From Streptomyces olivaceoviridis (GTDB lineage: Bacteria > Actinomycetota > Actinomycetes > Streptomycetales > Streptomycetaceae): a stretch of DNA of 64,000 nt. The notes beneath the pieces were generated by a model. The model was not told the DNA's origin. It worked only from the letters and a program-made list of their open reading frames with translations, and searched no databases. Positions 20,393 through 29,426 of the stretch are shown here, piece by piece (position 1 is the stretch's first letter; the number at the start of each line of letters is the position of its first letter). The translations under genes were made by a program, and so were the position numbers. The stretch spans positions 310,001 to 374,000 of the forward strand of contig NZ_BMUI01000001.1 in the NCBI RefSeq assembly GCF_014650115.1, given 5' to 3'.

Positions 20393-21465
20393 CGGGGACC
20401 ACCCCCGGCCGACAACGCTGTCCGGGCCTCGGCGAGTTCGGCCGCCAGCACCTCCACCAGCCGGCCCGCGGGCAGGTCCCGGGCCATCCGGTGTCCTTGC
20501 CCGGCCCACATCGCCATGCCCTGCGCGTCCTCGGCCTTGGCGGCGGCCTTGCGCAACGGCGCGGTGAGGTGGTTGACCTCGGGGTAGGCGGCGGGGGCGT
20601 ACCGGCCGTGCTCGCGCAGGAAGCGGTTGACCAGCGCGCGGGCCGGGCGGCCGGTGAAGGCGCGGGTCAGCTCGGTGCGCGGGAACAGCGGGTCGGTCAG
20701 CGCCCGCTTGTGCAGGGGGTGCGCGCCGGACTCGTGGGCGGCGACGAACGCGGTGCCCAGCTGGGCCGCGCCGGCGCCCGCCGCGAGGGCCGCGGCGATC
20801 TGGCCGCCGCGCATGATGCCGCCGGCGGCGACGACCGGGATACGCACGGCCTCCCGGACCTGCGCGACCAGCGACAGCAGGCCGACGCCGGCGACGTCGT
20901 TCTCCGGGAGGTCACGGTGGGTGCCCTGGTGTCCGCCGGCCTCCACGCCCTGCGCGATCACCGCGTCGGCCCCGGCCCGCTCGACCGCGCGGGCCTCCTC
21001 CGCGGTGGTGGCGGTGACCAGGGTGAAGGTGCCGACGCGGTGGAGCTTGTCGAACACCTCGCGGCGCGGCACGCCGAAGTGGAAGGAGACCACCGGCACC
21101 GGGTCGTCGAGCAGGACGGCGAGCTTGGCGTCGTAGCCGTCGTCCCGGCCGCTGTCCGGGTCGCCCAGCTCGGTCTCGTACCAGGCGGCCTCGCCGGCCA
21201 GCTGGTGCGCGTAGAGGTCGACGGCCCCGGACTCCGCGTGCTCGGGCTGCGGCACGAAGAGGTTCACGCCGAAGGGGCGGCTCGTGAGCCCGCGCAGCTG
21301 CTTGATCTCCTGGTACATGCCGTCGGCGGTCTTGTACCCGGCGGCGAGGAACCCGAGGCCGCCGGCCTCGCAGACGGCGGCGGCGAGCTGTGGGACGGAG
21401 ACACCGCCCGCCATGGGAGCCTGCACGATCGGGTGGGGGAAGAGATCGGTCAGCGCGGAGGACAT
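20389..21465 (-). CDS. Nitronate monooxygenase (2-nitropropane dioxygenase-like)
   Basis: A 358-residue FMN-dependent TIM-barrel protein: PIVQAPMAGGVSVPQLAAAV at the start, GADAVIAQGVEAGGHQGTH with the phosphate-binding and catalytic region, IPVVAAGGIMRGGQIAAALAAGA and LGTAFVAAHESGAHPLHK. Members oxidise alkyl nitronates such as propionate 3-nitronate, a toxin some organisms meet or make. A short C-terminal extension carries EVLAAELAEARTAL. It is coupled to rsmE by a 4-bp overlap. A 12-bp hairpin upstream (21529-21560) separates it from dnaJ. Confidence 0.88.
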   Translation of the reverse strand: MSSALTDLFPHPIVQAPMAGGVSVPQLAAAVCEAGGLGFLAAGYKTADGMYQEIKQLRGLTSRPFGVNLFVPQPEHAESGAVDLYAHQLAGEAAWYETELGDPDSGRDDGYDAKLAVLLDDPVPVVSFHFGVPRREVFDKLHRVGTFTLVTATTAEEARAVERAGADAVIAQGVEAGGHQGTHRDLPENDVAGVGLLSLVAQVREAVRIPVVAAGGIMRGGQIAAALAAGAGAAQLGTAFVAAHESGAHPLHKRALTDPLFPRTELTRAFTGRPARALVNRFLREHGRYAPAAYPEVNHLTAPLRKAAAKAEDAQGMAMWAGQGHRMARDLPAGRLVEVLAAELAEARTALSAGGGPR

Positions 21466-21528
21466 GACCGCATGTTGTCACGTCCTCCGGACAAGTCCGA
21501 ATCCGGGCATCCCCCGGCACATGCCAAC

Positions 21529-21560
21529 GACGTACGGGGTACCGAAGCACCCCGTACGTC
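21529..21560 (-). terminator. Terminator downstream of dnaJ
   Basis: A perfect 12-bp stem (GACGTACGGGGT at 21529-21540, complement at 21549-21560) with an 8-nt loop, starting 6 bp past the dnaJ stop on the minus strand. It should end the hrcA-dnaJ transcript. Confidence 0.85.
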
Positions 21561-21565
21561 ACAGA

Positions 21566-22702
21566 TCAGCGCCCGTTGAACGCGTCCTTCAACCGTGAGA
21601 ACAGCCCCTGCTGCCCCGGCTGGAACTGGCCCTGCGGCCGTTCCTCGCCGCGCAGTTTGGCCAGCTCGCGCAGCAGCCGCTCCTGCTCCGGGTCCAGCTT
21701 GGTCGGCGTGGTCACCTCGACGTGCACGATCAGGTCACCCCGGCCGCCGCCGCGCAGGTGCGTGACACCCCGGCCGTGCAGCGGGATCGACTGGCCGGAC
21801 TGGGTGCCGGGCCGGATGTCGACCTCCTCCAGGCCGTCCAGCGTCTCCAGCGGCACCTTCGTGCCGAGGGCCGCCGCCGTCATCGGGATCGTGACCGTGC
21901 AGTGCAGGTCGTCGCCGCGCCGCTGGAACGTCGGGTGCGGCAGCTCGTGGATCTCGACGTACAGGTCGCCGGCCGGGCCGCCGCCGGGGCCGACCTCGCC
22001 CTCACCGGCGAGCTGGATCCGCGTGCCGTTGTCGACACCGGCCGGGATCTTCACGGTCAGCGTCCGGCGCGAGCGCACCCGGCCGTCGCCGGCGCACTCC
22101 GGGCACGGGGTGGGGACGACCGTGCCGAAGCCCTGGCACTGCGGGCACGGCCGCGAGGTCATGACCTGGCCCAGGAAGGACCGGGTGACCTGGGAGACCT
22201 CACCCCGGCCGCGGCACATGTCACACGTCTGGGCGGACGTGCCGGGCGCCGCGCCCTCGCCGTTGCAGGTGTTGCAGACGACGGCCGTGTCGACCTGGAT
22301 GTCCTTGGTCGTCCCGAAGGCCGCCTCGTCCAGCTCGACCTCGATCCGGATCATCGCGTCCTGGCCGCGCCGGGTGCGCGAGCGCGGCCCGCGCTGCGAC
22401 GCCGTACCGAAGAACGCGTCCATGATGTCGGAGAAGTTGCCGAAGCCGCCGGCCCCGAAGCCGCCCGCGCCCGCGCCGCCCGACTGGGAGAGCGGGTCGC
22501 CGCCGAGGTCGTAGACCTGCTTCTTCTGCGGGTCCGACAGCACCTCGTAAGCGGCGTTGATCTCCTTGAACCGCTCCTGGGTCTTCGGGTCCGGGTTGAC
22601 GTCCGGGTGCAGCTCGCGAGCGAGCCGGCGGAACGCCTTCTTGATCTCATCCTGCGACGCGTCGCGGCGCACGCCGAGAACGGCGTAGTAGTCCGTGGCC
22701 AC
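21566..22702 (-). CDS. dnaJ2: Chaperone DnaJ (second dnaJ, heat-shock operon)
   Basis: A 378-residue type I J-protein, co-chaperone of DnaK. J-domain residues ~1-70 with HPD (ELHPDVNPD), Gly/Phe-rich linker (GAGGFGAGGFGNFSDIMDAFFG), zinc domain with all four CxxCxGxG units (CNTCNGEG, CDMCRGRG, CPQCQGFG, CPECAGDG), then the two client-binding beta domains. The GTG start abuts the hrcA stop, so the pair is an operon under CIRCE/HrcA. Streptomyces have another dnaJ beside dnaK; the hrcA-linked copy is conventionally dnaJ2. Confidence 0.95.
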   Translation of the reverse strand: MATDYYAVLGVRRDASQDEIKKAFRRLARELHPDVNPDPKTQERFKEINAAYEVLSDPQKKQVYDLGGDPLSQSGGAGAGGFGAGGFGNFSDIMDAFFGTASQRGPRSRTRRGQDAMIRIEVELDEAAFGTTKDIQVDTAVVCNTCNGEGAAPGTSAQTCDMCRGRGEVSQVTRSFLGQVMTSRPCPQCQGFGTVVPTPCPECAGDGRVRSRRTLTVKIPAGVDNGTRIQLAGEGEVGPGGGPAGDLYVEIHELPHPTFQRRGDDLHCTVTIPMTAAALGTKVPLETLDGLEEVDIRPGTQSGQSIPLHGRGVTHLRGGGRGDLIVHVEVTTPTKLDPEQERLLRELAKLRGEERPQGQFQPGQQGLFSRLKDAFNGR

Positions 22703-23719
22703 TTACGACTCCGCCAGGATCTGTCCGACGTACCGTGCCACTGCGCGTACCGCTCCCATCGTTCCCGGGTAGTCCATGCGGGTCGGTCCGACCACGCCGA
22801 GCTTGGCAACCGCCTCGCCGCCCGAACCGTAGCCGACCGACACGACGGAGGTGGAGTTGAGTCCCTCATGGGCGTTCTCGTGGCCGATGCGCACGGTCAC
22901 GCCCGGATCCTTCGCCTCGCCGAGGAGCTTGAGGAGCACGACCTGCTCCTCCAGAGCCTCCAGGACGGGCCGGATCGTGAGGGGGAAGTCATGTCCGAAG
23001 CGGGTCAGATTGGCGGTGCCGCCGATCATCAGCCGCTCCTCGTTCTCCTCCACGAGTGTCTCCAGAAGAGTGGAGAGCACCGTGGAGACCGTACCGCGGT
23101 CCTCCGGATCGAAGGCGTCCGGGAGGTCCTCGACCAGCTTCGGCACGTCCGCGAACCGGCGGCCGGCGACCCGGCTGTTGAGCCGCGCCCGCAGATCCGC
23201 CAGCGAGGCCTCGCCGAACGGCGCCGGGCAGTCGACCATCCGCTGCTCGACCCGGCCGGTGTCCGTGATCAGCACGAGCATCACGCGCGCGGGAGCCAGC
23301 GACAGCAGCTCCACGTGCCGGACCGTGGACCGGGTCAGGGACGGGTACTGCACGACGGCGACCTGCCGGGTGAGCTGCGCGAGCAGCCGCACGGTCCGCG
23401 CCACGACGTCGTCGAGGTCGACGGCGCCCTCCAGGAAGTTCTGGATCGCCCGCCGCTCCGGCGCGGTCATCGGCTTCACGCCCGCGAGCTTGTCCACGAA
23501 CAGCCGGTAGCCCTTGTCGGTGGGGATCCGCCCCGCGCTGGTGTGCGGCTGGGCGATGTACCCCTCGTCCTCCAGGGCCGCCATGTCGTTGCGGACGGTC
23601 GCCGGGGAGACGCCGAGGTTGTGCCGCTCGGTGAGCGCCTTGGAACCGACCGGCTCCTCGGTGCCCACGTAGTCCTGGACGATGGCGCGCAGTACCTGAA
23701 GCCTGCGTTCACTCAGCAT
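22703..23719 (-). CDS. hrcA: Heat-inducible transcription repressor HrcA
   Basis: A 338-residue repressor of class I heat-shock genes that binds CIRCE and needs GroEL for activity. N-terminal winged helix [28 protein letters not shown] and [41 protein letters not shown] are diagnostic; the C-terminus has the GAF-like HrcA domain ([24 protein letters not shown]). ATG 23719 is the conserved start MLSERR. A CIRCE sits 52 bp upstream, so the gene is autoregulated. The stop is adjacent to the dnaJ start. Confidence 0.96.
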   Translation of the reverse strand: MLSERRLQVLRAIVQDYVGTEEPVGSKALTERHNLGVSPATVRNDMAALEDEGYIAQPHTSAGRIPTDKGYRLFVDKLAGVKPMTAPERRAIQNFLEGAVDLDDVVARTVRLLAQLTRQVAVVQYPSLTRSTVRHVELLSLAPARVMLVLITDTGRVEQRMVDCPAPFGEASLADLRARLNSRVAGRRFADVPKLVEDLPDAFDPEDRGTVSTVLSTLLETLVEENEERLMIGGTANLTRFGHDFPLTIRPVLEALEEQVVLLKLLGEAKDPGVTVRIGHENAHEGLNSTSVVSVGYGSGGEAVAKLGVVGPTRMDYPGTMGAVRAVARYVGQILAES

Positions 23720-23770
23720 TCGCGCGCACCTCCAGCACGTCGTCCCCTCGTCCGTTCGGGTTCGCCCCTT

Positions 23771-23795
23771 TGGCACTCTTCCCGTGCGAGTGCCA
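23771..23795 (-). promoter_or_regulatory. CIRCE operator for HrcA
   Basis: A perfect inverted repeat TGGCACTC-N9-GAGTGCCA. The arms, the 9-bp spacer and the position 52 bp upstream of hrcA all match CIRCE (consensus TTAGCACTC-N9-GAGTGCTAA). HrcA binding here would repress hrcA-dnaJ2 and release it on heat shock. The divergent MBL gene starts 88 bp away on the other side. Confidence 0.93.
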
Positions 23796-23882
23796 GCGTT
23801 CCCCGGCCCAGTGTACGGCTGCCGGGTACACCCTGGGCAAGGTCGGGCCGCCGTACCGGCTCGTACCGCTAGCGTCGCGGGT

Positions 23883-24605
23883 ATGACCGTGACTTGGGAA
23901 GAGCTGGGGTGGGAGCGGCTGGCCGCGGGGGTGGGCCGGTGCCGGCTGCCGGGCTGGGACTGCACGGCGGGGCTGGTCCTCGGGGAGGGTACGGCACTGC
24001 TCGTGGACGCCGGTTCGAGCCTCACGGAGGGGGTCCGGCTGCGCGGCCAGGCCGAGGAGCTCGCGGGCGGCCGTGTGACCCATCTCGCGCTCACCCATCC
24101 CCACTTCGACCACGTCTTCGGCGCCGCCGTGTTCGCCGGGGCGGAGGTGTACGGGGCGGTGGGCCTGGACGCGGTGTTCGCGTACGAGCGCGCGGACCTG
24201 CGGCTGGACGCGGTCCGCAACGGGCTGCCGGTGGCCGACGCCGACGAGGCGGTGGACGCGCTGACCCCGCCCCGCCACGCGGTCTCCGGCGAGTGGACGC
24301 TGGACCTCGGCGACGGCCGCCAGGCGCTGCTGGCCAACGTGGGCCCCGGCCACACGGCGCACGACCTGGCCGTGCTGGTGCCGGGCGATCCCGAGGTGGT
24401 GTTCTGCGGCGACCTGGTGGAGGAGTCCGGCGAGCCCCAGGCGGGCCCCGACGCGGTCCCGTCCCGCTGGCCGGACGCGCTGGACCGGCTGCTGGCGCTC
24501 GGCGGCGAGGACGCTCTGTACGTGCCCGGTCACGGCGCGGTGGTGGACGCGGGGTTCGTCCGCCGCCAACGGGACGCCCTGGCAACGCGGTTCGGCGTGA
24601 TCTGA
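23883..24605 (+). CDS. MBL-fold metallo-hydrolase
   Basis: A 240-residue metallo-beta-lactamase-fold hydrolase: [26 protein letters not shown] (HxHxDH), [29 protein letters not shown] and [10 protein letters not shown] supply the dinuclear metal site. It resembles glyoxalase II-like or lactonase-like members; the substrate is unknown. ATG 23883 is preferred: TAGCGT lies 7 nt upstream, suggesting a leaderless message, while the in-frame GTG at 23784 would fall within the CIRCE. It is divergent from hrcA. Confidence 0.88.
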   Translation: MTVTWEELGWERLAAGVGRCRLPGWDCTAGLVLGEGTALLVDAGSSLTEGVRLRGQAEELAGGRVTHLALTHPHFDHVFGAAVFAGAEVYGAVGLDAVFAYERADLRLDAVRNGLPVADADEAVDALTPPRHAVSGEWTLDLGDGRQALLANVGPGHTAHDLAVLVPGDPEVVFCGDLVEESGEPQAGPDAVPSRWPDALDRLLALGGEDALYVPGHGAVVDAGFVRRQRDALATRFGVI

Positions 24606-24673
24606 GCGGCTCTTCCCGGCGGATTCCGGCGTGTCGTACGCCTCGGCGCACGGCTTCTCCTATCGTCATCCGA

Positions 24674-25489
24674 ATGCGCCAGTACTCTGCCGACCTGACC
24701 CCACCCTGGAAGAAGCAGAAGTCCGTCCCCGAGGTCCCGGCCGAGCCCGGTCTGGTGGTGGAGGAGCCCGGCACCGGGTTCTGCGGCGCGGTGATCCGCT
24801 GCGAGGCGGGCACGGTGACCCTGGAGGACCGCTTCGGCAAGCACCGGGTGTTCCCGCTGGAGCCGCGCGGCTTCCTGCTGGAGGGCCGCGTGGTGACGCT
24901 CGTCCGCCCCGCCCCCTCGGCCCCGGTACGTCCCACCCGCACGGCGTCCGGCTCGGTCGCCGTCCCCCAGGCACGCGCGCGCGTGGCCCGCGCCGGACGC
25001 ATCTACGTGGAGGGCCGGCACGACGCCGAGCTGGTCGAGAAGGTGTGGGGCGACGACCTGCGGATCGAGGGCGTGGTCGTGGAGTACCTGGAGGGCGTGG
25101 ACGACCTCCCGTCGATCGTGGAGTCCTTCGCCCCGGGCCCGGACGCGCGGCTGGGCGTCCTGGTGGACCATCTGGTGCCGGGGACGAAGGAGTGGCGGAT
25201 CGCGGAGTCGGTGACGAGCGAGTACGCGCTGGTCGTCGGCCACCCGTTCATCGACGTCTGGCAGGCGGTGAAGCCGGCGTCGCTGGGCATCGAGGCGTGG
25301 CCGGCGGTGCCGAAGGGCCAGGACTGGAAGACGGGCGTGTGCCGGGCGCTCGGCTGGCCGTCGGAGAACACCGGCGCGGTGTGGCAGGCGATCCTGAAGC
25401 GGGTGGGGTCCTACAAGGACCTGGAGCCGGAGCTGCTGGGGCGCGTGGAGGAGCTGATCGACTTCGTCACGGGTAGCGGTGGGGCCTGA
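24674..25489 (+). CDS. DUF3097 family protein
   Basis: A 271-residue protein of the actinobacterial DUF3097 family. The N-terminal ~80 residues (QYSADLTPPWKKQK, VIRCEAGTVTLEDRFGKHRVFPL) look like a small beta barrel; the C-terminal ~170 residues have a TOPRIM-like pattern (RIYVEGRHDAELVEKVWGDDLR, EGVVVEYLEGVDDLP, ARLGVLVDHLVPGTKEWRIA). That suggests nucleic-acid or nucleotide handling, but no function is established. ATG 24674 has TATCGT 7 nt upstream, as in leaderless mRNAs. The last 23 bp overlap the convergent Uma2 gene. Confidence 0.85.
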   Translation: MRQYSADLTPPWKKQKSVPEVPAEPGLVVEEPGTGFCGAVIRCEAGTVTLEDRFGKHRVFPLEPRGFLLEGRVVTLVRPAPSAPVRPTRTASGSVAVPQARARVARAGRIYVEGRHDAELVEKVWGDDLRIEGVVVEYLEGVDDLPSIVESFAPGPDARLGVLVDHLVPGTKEWRIAESVTSEYALVVGHPFIDVWQAVKPASLGIEAWPAVPKGQDWKTGVCRALGWPSENTGAVWQAILKRVGSYKDLEPELLGRVEELIDFVTGSGGA

Positions 25490-26045
25490 TGTCGGGCAAC
25501 GTTCCGAACTCGCCGGTGTCGAGTTCGAGCCCGAGAGCGTCCAACGGGACCGGATCCCCGAACTTGACGATCTCCTGGCTGAGATAGTCGGCGTCCTCCC
25601 CCTGGCCCGCCGGCTTCGTCAGCAGAACGCAGTGGGCCATGATCGGGTCGACGATGAGGTACGCGGGGATCTTCCCCGCGGCGTAGATCGAGCGCTTGAC
25701 CACGTAATCCTGGTGGACGCTGTACTTGGAGACGACCTCCAGCACCATGGTGATCAGTCGGCTGGGCAACAGCCGCCCGGAGCCGGGCAGCACTTCGGGC
25801 GAGAGAACCACGAGGTCCGGCACCGGCTCGCTGGATTCACCGGCGATGTCGACGTCCTGTGTCTGAAGGGGGTACCACCGCTCAAGGGGCATCTGCCGCT
25901 GCGTGTGCAGCACGATCAGGTTGTGCACCAGATCAGAGCCGGCCCTCATCACGATGACTCCTCGGAGAAGCTCAGCCTTGACACCCTCGGGAGGCTCGAA
26001 CTCGTCGAGGTACTTGGCCATTCCACGCTCGTCCACAGCGGTCAT
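25467..26045 (-). CDS. Uma2 family putative endonuclease
   Basis: A 192-residue Uma2-type protein of the PD-(D/E)xK nuclease fold: KAELLRGVIVMRAGSDLVHNLI, PVPDLVVLSPEVL (Asp), ITMVLEVVSKYSVHQDYVVKRSIYAAGKIPAYLIVDP (Glu and following Lys). Such genes are abundant, often in many copies, in Streptomyces and cyanobacteria; their biology is unclear. ATG 26045 gives MTAVDERGMAKYLDEFEPP, matching family N-termini; longer in-frame forms look non-coding. It overlaps the DUF3097 gene by 23 bp, tail to tail. Its less extreme codon choice relative to neighbours hints at later acquisition. Confidence 0.85.
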   Translation of the reverse strand: MTAVDERGMAKYLDEFEPPEGVKAELLRGVIVMRAGSDLVHNLIVLHTQRQMPLERWYPLQTQDVDIAGESSEPVPDLVVLSPEVLPGSGRLLPSRLITMVLEVVSKYSVHQDYVVKRSIYAAGKIPAYLIVDPIMAHCVLLTKPAGQGEDADYLSQEIVKFGDPVPLDALGLELDTGEFGTLPDIRPHRYP

Positions 26046-26144
26046 CTCCGTGGCCTCCACATCCGCCGCGTCCTGTCGACGGCAGCCCAGGAACCAGGTT
26101 AGGGACCGAACCGGCGTTCCGGGGGGATTCACCCGCCGGGGTGA

Positions 26145-27386
26145 TCAGTCCACCAGGTCCCGCACCACCGCGTCCGCCAGCAGCCGCCCCCGCAGGGTCA
26201 GCGCGGCCCGCCCCTCCTGGTACGGCCCCTCCTGGAGAAGCCCGTCCGCCAGGGCGCGCCGGGACGCCGCGAGCCCCTCCTCCTTCAGCAGGGACAGCGG
26301 GACCCCTTCCCGCAGCCGCAGTTCCAGGAGGACGCGCTCCACGCGCCGGTCCTCGTCGGACAGCAGCTCCCGGCCCGCGCCCGGCGACCTGCCCGACGCC
26401 AGCGCCGCCGCGTACGCGCCCGGGTGCTTGACGTTCCACCAGCGCACCCCGCCCACGTGCGAGTGGGCCCCGGGTCCCGCGCCCCACCAGTCGGCGCCCC
26501 GCCAGTACAGCTCGTTGTGCAGGCAGCGGCCCGCCTCGGAGGTGGCCCAGTTGGAGACCTCGTACCAGTCGAAGCCCGCCTGGCCGAGCATCTCCTCGGC
26601 GATCAGGTACCGGTCGGCGTGGACGTCGTCGTCGGTCATCGGGATCTCGCCCCGGCGGATGCGGCGGGCGAGCTGGGTGCCCTCCTCCACGATGAGCGCG
26701 TAGGCGCTGATGTGGTCGGGTCCGGCGCCCAGGGCGGCCTCCAGGGACGCCCGCCAGTCGTCGTCGCTCTCCCCCGGCGTGCCGTAGATCAGGTCGAGGT
26801 TCACGTGCTCGAAGCCCGCCGCCCTGGCCTCCGCCACGCACGCCTCCGGACGGCCCGGGGTGTGCGTCCGGTCGAGCACGCGCAGCACGTGCCGCTTCGC
26901 GCTCTGCATGCCGAAGGAGATCCGGTTGAAGCCGCCCTCGCGGAGGGTGGCGAGGTACGCGGGGTCGACGGACTCCGGGTTCGCCTCCGTCGTGATCTCC
27001 GCGTCCGGTGCCAGCCCGAACTCGTCCCGGATGGCCCCCAGCATCCGTACGAGATCGTCGGCGGCCAGCAGCGTCGGCGTACCGCCGCCGACGAAGACCG
27101 TACGGACCTCGCGCGGGTCGTCGCCCAGCACCTTCCGGGCCAGCCGGATCTCGTCGGTCAGCGTGTCCGCGTAGTTGTCGCGGGAGGCCAGCACCCCGCC
27201 CGTGCCGCGCAGCTCGGTCGCGGTGTAGGTGTTGAAGTCGCAGTAGCCGCAGCGGGTCGCGCAGTACGGGACGTGCAGGTAGAAACCGAGCGGGCGGGCG
27301 GCGGCCCCGGCGAGCGCGTGCGCGGGCAGCGCGCCGTCGGCGGGGACGGGCTCGCCGTCGGGGAGTGCGGAAGGCATGCCTTCCAT
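26145..27386 (-). CDS. hemW: Radical SAM haem chaperone HemW
   Basis: A 413-residue radical SAM protein formerly called coproporphyrinogen III oxidase-like. The cluster motif is PYCATRCGYCDFNTYT (CxxxCxxC); it also has FVGGGTPTLL, TTEANPESVD, FNRISFGMQSAKRHVLRVLDR and HVNLDLIYGTPGESDDDW. HemW proteins bind haem and are proposed to deliver it to haem proteins; most lack oxygen-independent coproporphyrinogen oxidase activity. The C-terminal HemN-type domain (RRVERVLLELRLREGVPLSLL) is present. ATG 27377 (MPSALPDG) is an alternative start. Confidence 0.93.
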   Translation of the reverse strand: MEGMPSALPDGEPVPADGALPAHALAGAAARPLGFYLHVPYCATRCGYCDFNTYTATELRGTGGVLASRDNYADTLTDEIRLARKVLGDDPREVRTVFVGGGTPTLLAADDLVRMLGAIRDEFGLAPDAEITTEANPESVDPAYLATLREGGFNRISFGMQSAKRHVLRVLDRTHTPGRPEACVAEARAAGFEHVNLDLIYGTPGESDDDWRASLEAALGAGPDHISAYALIVEEGTQLARRIRRGEIPMTDDDVHADRYLIAEEMLGQAGFDWYEVSNWATSEAGRCLHNELYWRGADWWGAGPGAHSHVGGVRWWNVKHPGAYAAALASGRSPGAGRELLSDEDRRVERVLLELRLREGVPLSLLKEEGLAASRRALADGLLQEGPYQEGRAALTLRGRLLADAVVRDLVD

Positions 27387-27404
27387 TGTCCAGCACCGCG
27401 GACG

Positions 27405-29231
27405 TTACTCCGCCTGGAGCACCAGCAGGGCCAGGTCGTCCTCGGGCAGGCCGCCGCCGAAGTCGTGGACCAGGCGGCGGATCCTTTCAGCGATGAGCTC
27501 GGCACCGAGCCCGGCGCAGCCGGACAGGGCGCGGGCGAGGCCGTCGCCGTCGTCGAACTGGCGGGTGCCGGAGCGCCGCTCGGTCACGCCGTCGGTGACG
27601 CACAGCAGGCTGTCGCCGGGGCGCAGGTCCAGGGTCTCGCTGGTGTAGGTCTCGTCCTCGACCACACCGAGCAGGGTCTGCGGGCGGGCGGCGGTGCGCA
27701 CGGTGCCGTCGGGGCTGAGGACGAGCGGCAGCGGATGGCCGGCGGAGGCGAGGGTGCAGCGGACCCCGCCGTCGTACGGGGTCAGCTCGCCGTAGAGGAG
27801 GGAGAGGAAGCGGGTCTGCGGGCCCTCACCGGTGGCCAGCGGCCGTCCGCCGACGGCGACCAGGGCGCGGGCGGCGGCGTCGGCGGCCTCGGTGGCGTCG
27901 TCCAGGAGGAGCTGGTTGAGGCGGTCCAGGACGTCCGCGACCCGGTAGCCCTCACGGGCCAGCAGGCGCAGCCAGGGGCGGGCGAGGCCGATCACCACGG
28001 CGGCCTCCGGGCCCTTGCCCTGGACGTCGCCGACCGCGAAGCACCAGCGGCCGTCGCCCGCCGGGAACAGGTCGTAGAAGTCGCCGCTGGGGCCGCCCTT
28101 GTCACAGGGCTCGTAGACCAGCGCGCTGCGCACGCCGGGGATCTCGGCGACGGCGCCGGGCAGCAGGCCGCGCTGGAGGACGGCGCTGATGGTGGCCTGG
28201 CGGGCGTACTGGCGGGCCGCGCCGATGGCCAGGGCCACCCTGCGGCTGAGGTCCTCCACCAGCCCGGTGATCTCGTCCGGGAAGCCCGTCGGCCCGCACC
28301 GGCCGATGACCAGCGTGCCGAGCGGCCGGCCGCCCGCGATGAGCCGGTACGACAGCGCCGTCCCGTCGGCGCCCTGCGGGCCGAGCGCGTGGCCGGGCCA
28401 GGGGTAGGGGTCGGGGCCGGAGCGCAGCCCGCCCGGCGGGCACGGCGGCTCCTTCTCCAGGGCGCACCGCAGCTCCTCGATGCGGGCCTCGCTGGCGTGC
28501 CAGACCCGGGCGGGTCCGCCGCCGGCACCGCCGCGGACGGTCGCCTCGTCCTCCAGCCAGACCGCGCACCAGTCGGCGAGCCGGGGCACGATCAGCTGGC
28601 CGGTGAGCGCGGCGACCAGGTTCTCGTCCAGTTGTCCGGCGAGCAGGTCGGAGGCCTCGGCGAGGAAGGACAGGGCGCCCCGGCCGAGCCAGTCCCGGTC
28701 GCCGTCGGCGCGGTGCGGCTGCGGGGCGAGGTCCTCGGCGACCTCCAGGGCGGGGTCGGGGCCGGGTCCGTCCAGGGCCTCGCTGCCGCCCGGTGGCAGG
28801 CGCGCCCAGACGGTCTTGGCGCCGGTGCGGTAGGTCACGCCCCAGGACTCGGCGAGCGTGGCGACGAGGCGCAGGCCGTGCCCGTACTCGGGGGTGTCGT
28901 ACGGCCCCTCGCCGCTCGTGGCGTCCCGCGGGGCGCGGGACGGGTGCTGGTCGCGCACCTCGACGACGAGCGCGCCGGTGTCCTCCAGCTGCCACTCGAC
29001 CTGCACCTCGGTGCCGGCGTGCACGACGGCGTTGGTGACCAGCTCGCTGACGACGGCCATGGCGTCGTCGGCGAGCCGAGCGCAGACCCCGGGCATCCCG
29101 TCCAGCGCGGCCCGCACGAGCGCGCGGGCCGAGCCCGGAGCGAGGGGGCTCCCGGGCAGCGTGGCCCGCCCCCGCGTCTCACCGGGCTGGACGCCGCTCT
29201 CCCGTTGCGTGGGTATGGCCGCCATATCCAT
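27405..29231 (-). CDS. SpoIIE-type PP2C phosphatase with N-terminal ATPase domain
   Basis: A 608-residue soluble regulator. Residues ~25-155 form a GHKL/RsbW-type ATPase domain (MAVVSELVTNAVVHAG as N-box, YGHGLRLVATLAESWGV as G-box), ~180-330 a GAF-like sensor and ~360-605 a SpoIIE PP2C domain with metal-binding Asp in GDFYDLFPAG, GDVQGKGPEAA, TDGVTE and EDDLALLVL. Streptomyces encode dozens of such proteins, which act in anti-anti-sigma switching. Combining a kinase-like and a phosphatase domain in one chain is typical for the genus. ATG 29231 fits the domain start; the frame runs further upstream without coding character. Confidence 0.88.
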   Translation of the reverse strand: MDMAAIPTQRESGVQPGETRGRATLPGSPLAPGSARALVRAALDGMPGVCARLADDAMAVVSELVTNAVVHAGTEVQVEWQLEDTGALVVEVRDQHPSRAPRDATSGEGPYDTPEYGHGLRLVATLAESWGVTYRTGAKTVWARLPPGGSEALDGPGPDPALEVAEDLAPQPHRADGDRDWLGRGALSFLAEASDLLAGQLDENLVAALTGQLIVPRLADWCAVWLEDEATVRGGAGGGPARVWHASEARIEELRCALEKEPPCPPGGLRSGPDPYPWPGHALGPQGADGTALSYRLIAGGRPLGTLVIGRCGPTGFPDEITGLVEDLSRRVALAIGAARQYARQATISAVLQRGLLPGAVAEIPGVRSALVYEPCDKGGPSGDFYDLFPAGDGRWCFAVGDVQGKGPEAAVVIGLARPWLRLLAREGYRVADVLDRLNQLLLDDATEAADAAARALVAVGGRPLATGEGPQTRFLSLLYGELTPYDGGVRCTLASAGHPLPLVLSPDGTVRTAARPQTLLGVVEDETYTSETLDLRPGDSLLCVTDGVTERRSGTRQFDDGDGLARALSGCAGLGAELIAERIRRLVHDFGGGLPEDDLALLVLQAE

Positions 29232-29426
29232 GCGGTCAGGGTGACAGACGGGGGGCGCCCATAAGCACTGAGTCACGGAAGTGGCCAGAAGACGGTACGT
29301 TTCGGGCGCGGGCGAGCATGAAAAGGTGCGCGGGACCGCGTGTCTGTGCGGCTCCGCCCGTGGGCGCGAACCACCACGCCGCACTCGCGGCCGCGGGCAG
29401 TCCCGAGCCACCCCTCCGGGACCGCG

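Noticed and set aside
19068..20402. Upstream extension of the small lipoprotein to 614 residues
   Set aside because: The added part is an out-of-frame reading of rsmE and the VOC gene; the signal peptide starts at 19067.
26145..27386. Oxygen-independent coproporphyrinogen III oxidase (HemN)
   Set aside because: The single CxxxCxxC arrangement and the sequence blocks fit HemW; true HemN has further features not seen here.
26424..29264. A 946-codon plus-strand open frame opposite hemW and the SpoIIE-type phosphatase
   Set aside because: Antisense shadow; composition is biased (Gly/Ala/Val/Arg) and both minus-strand genes have full motif sets.
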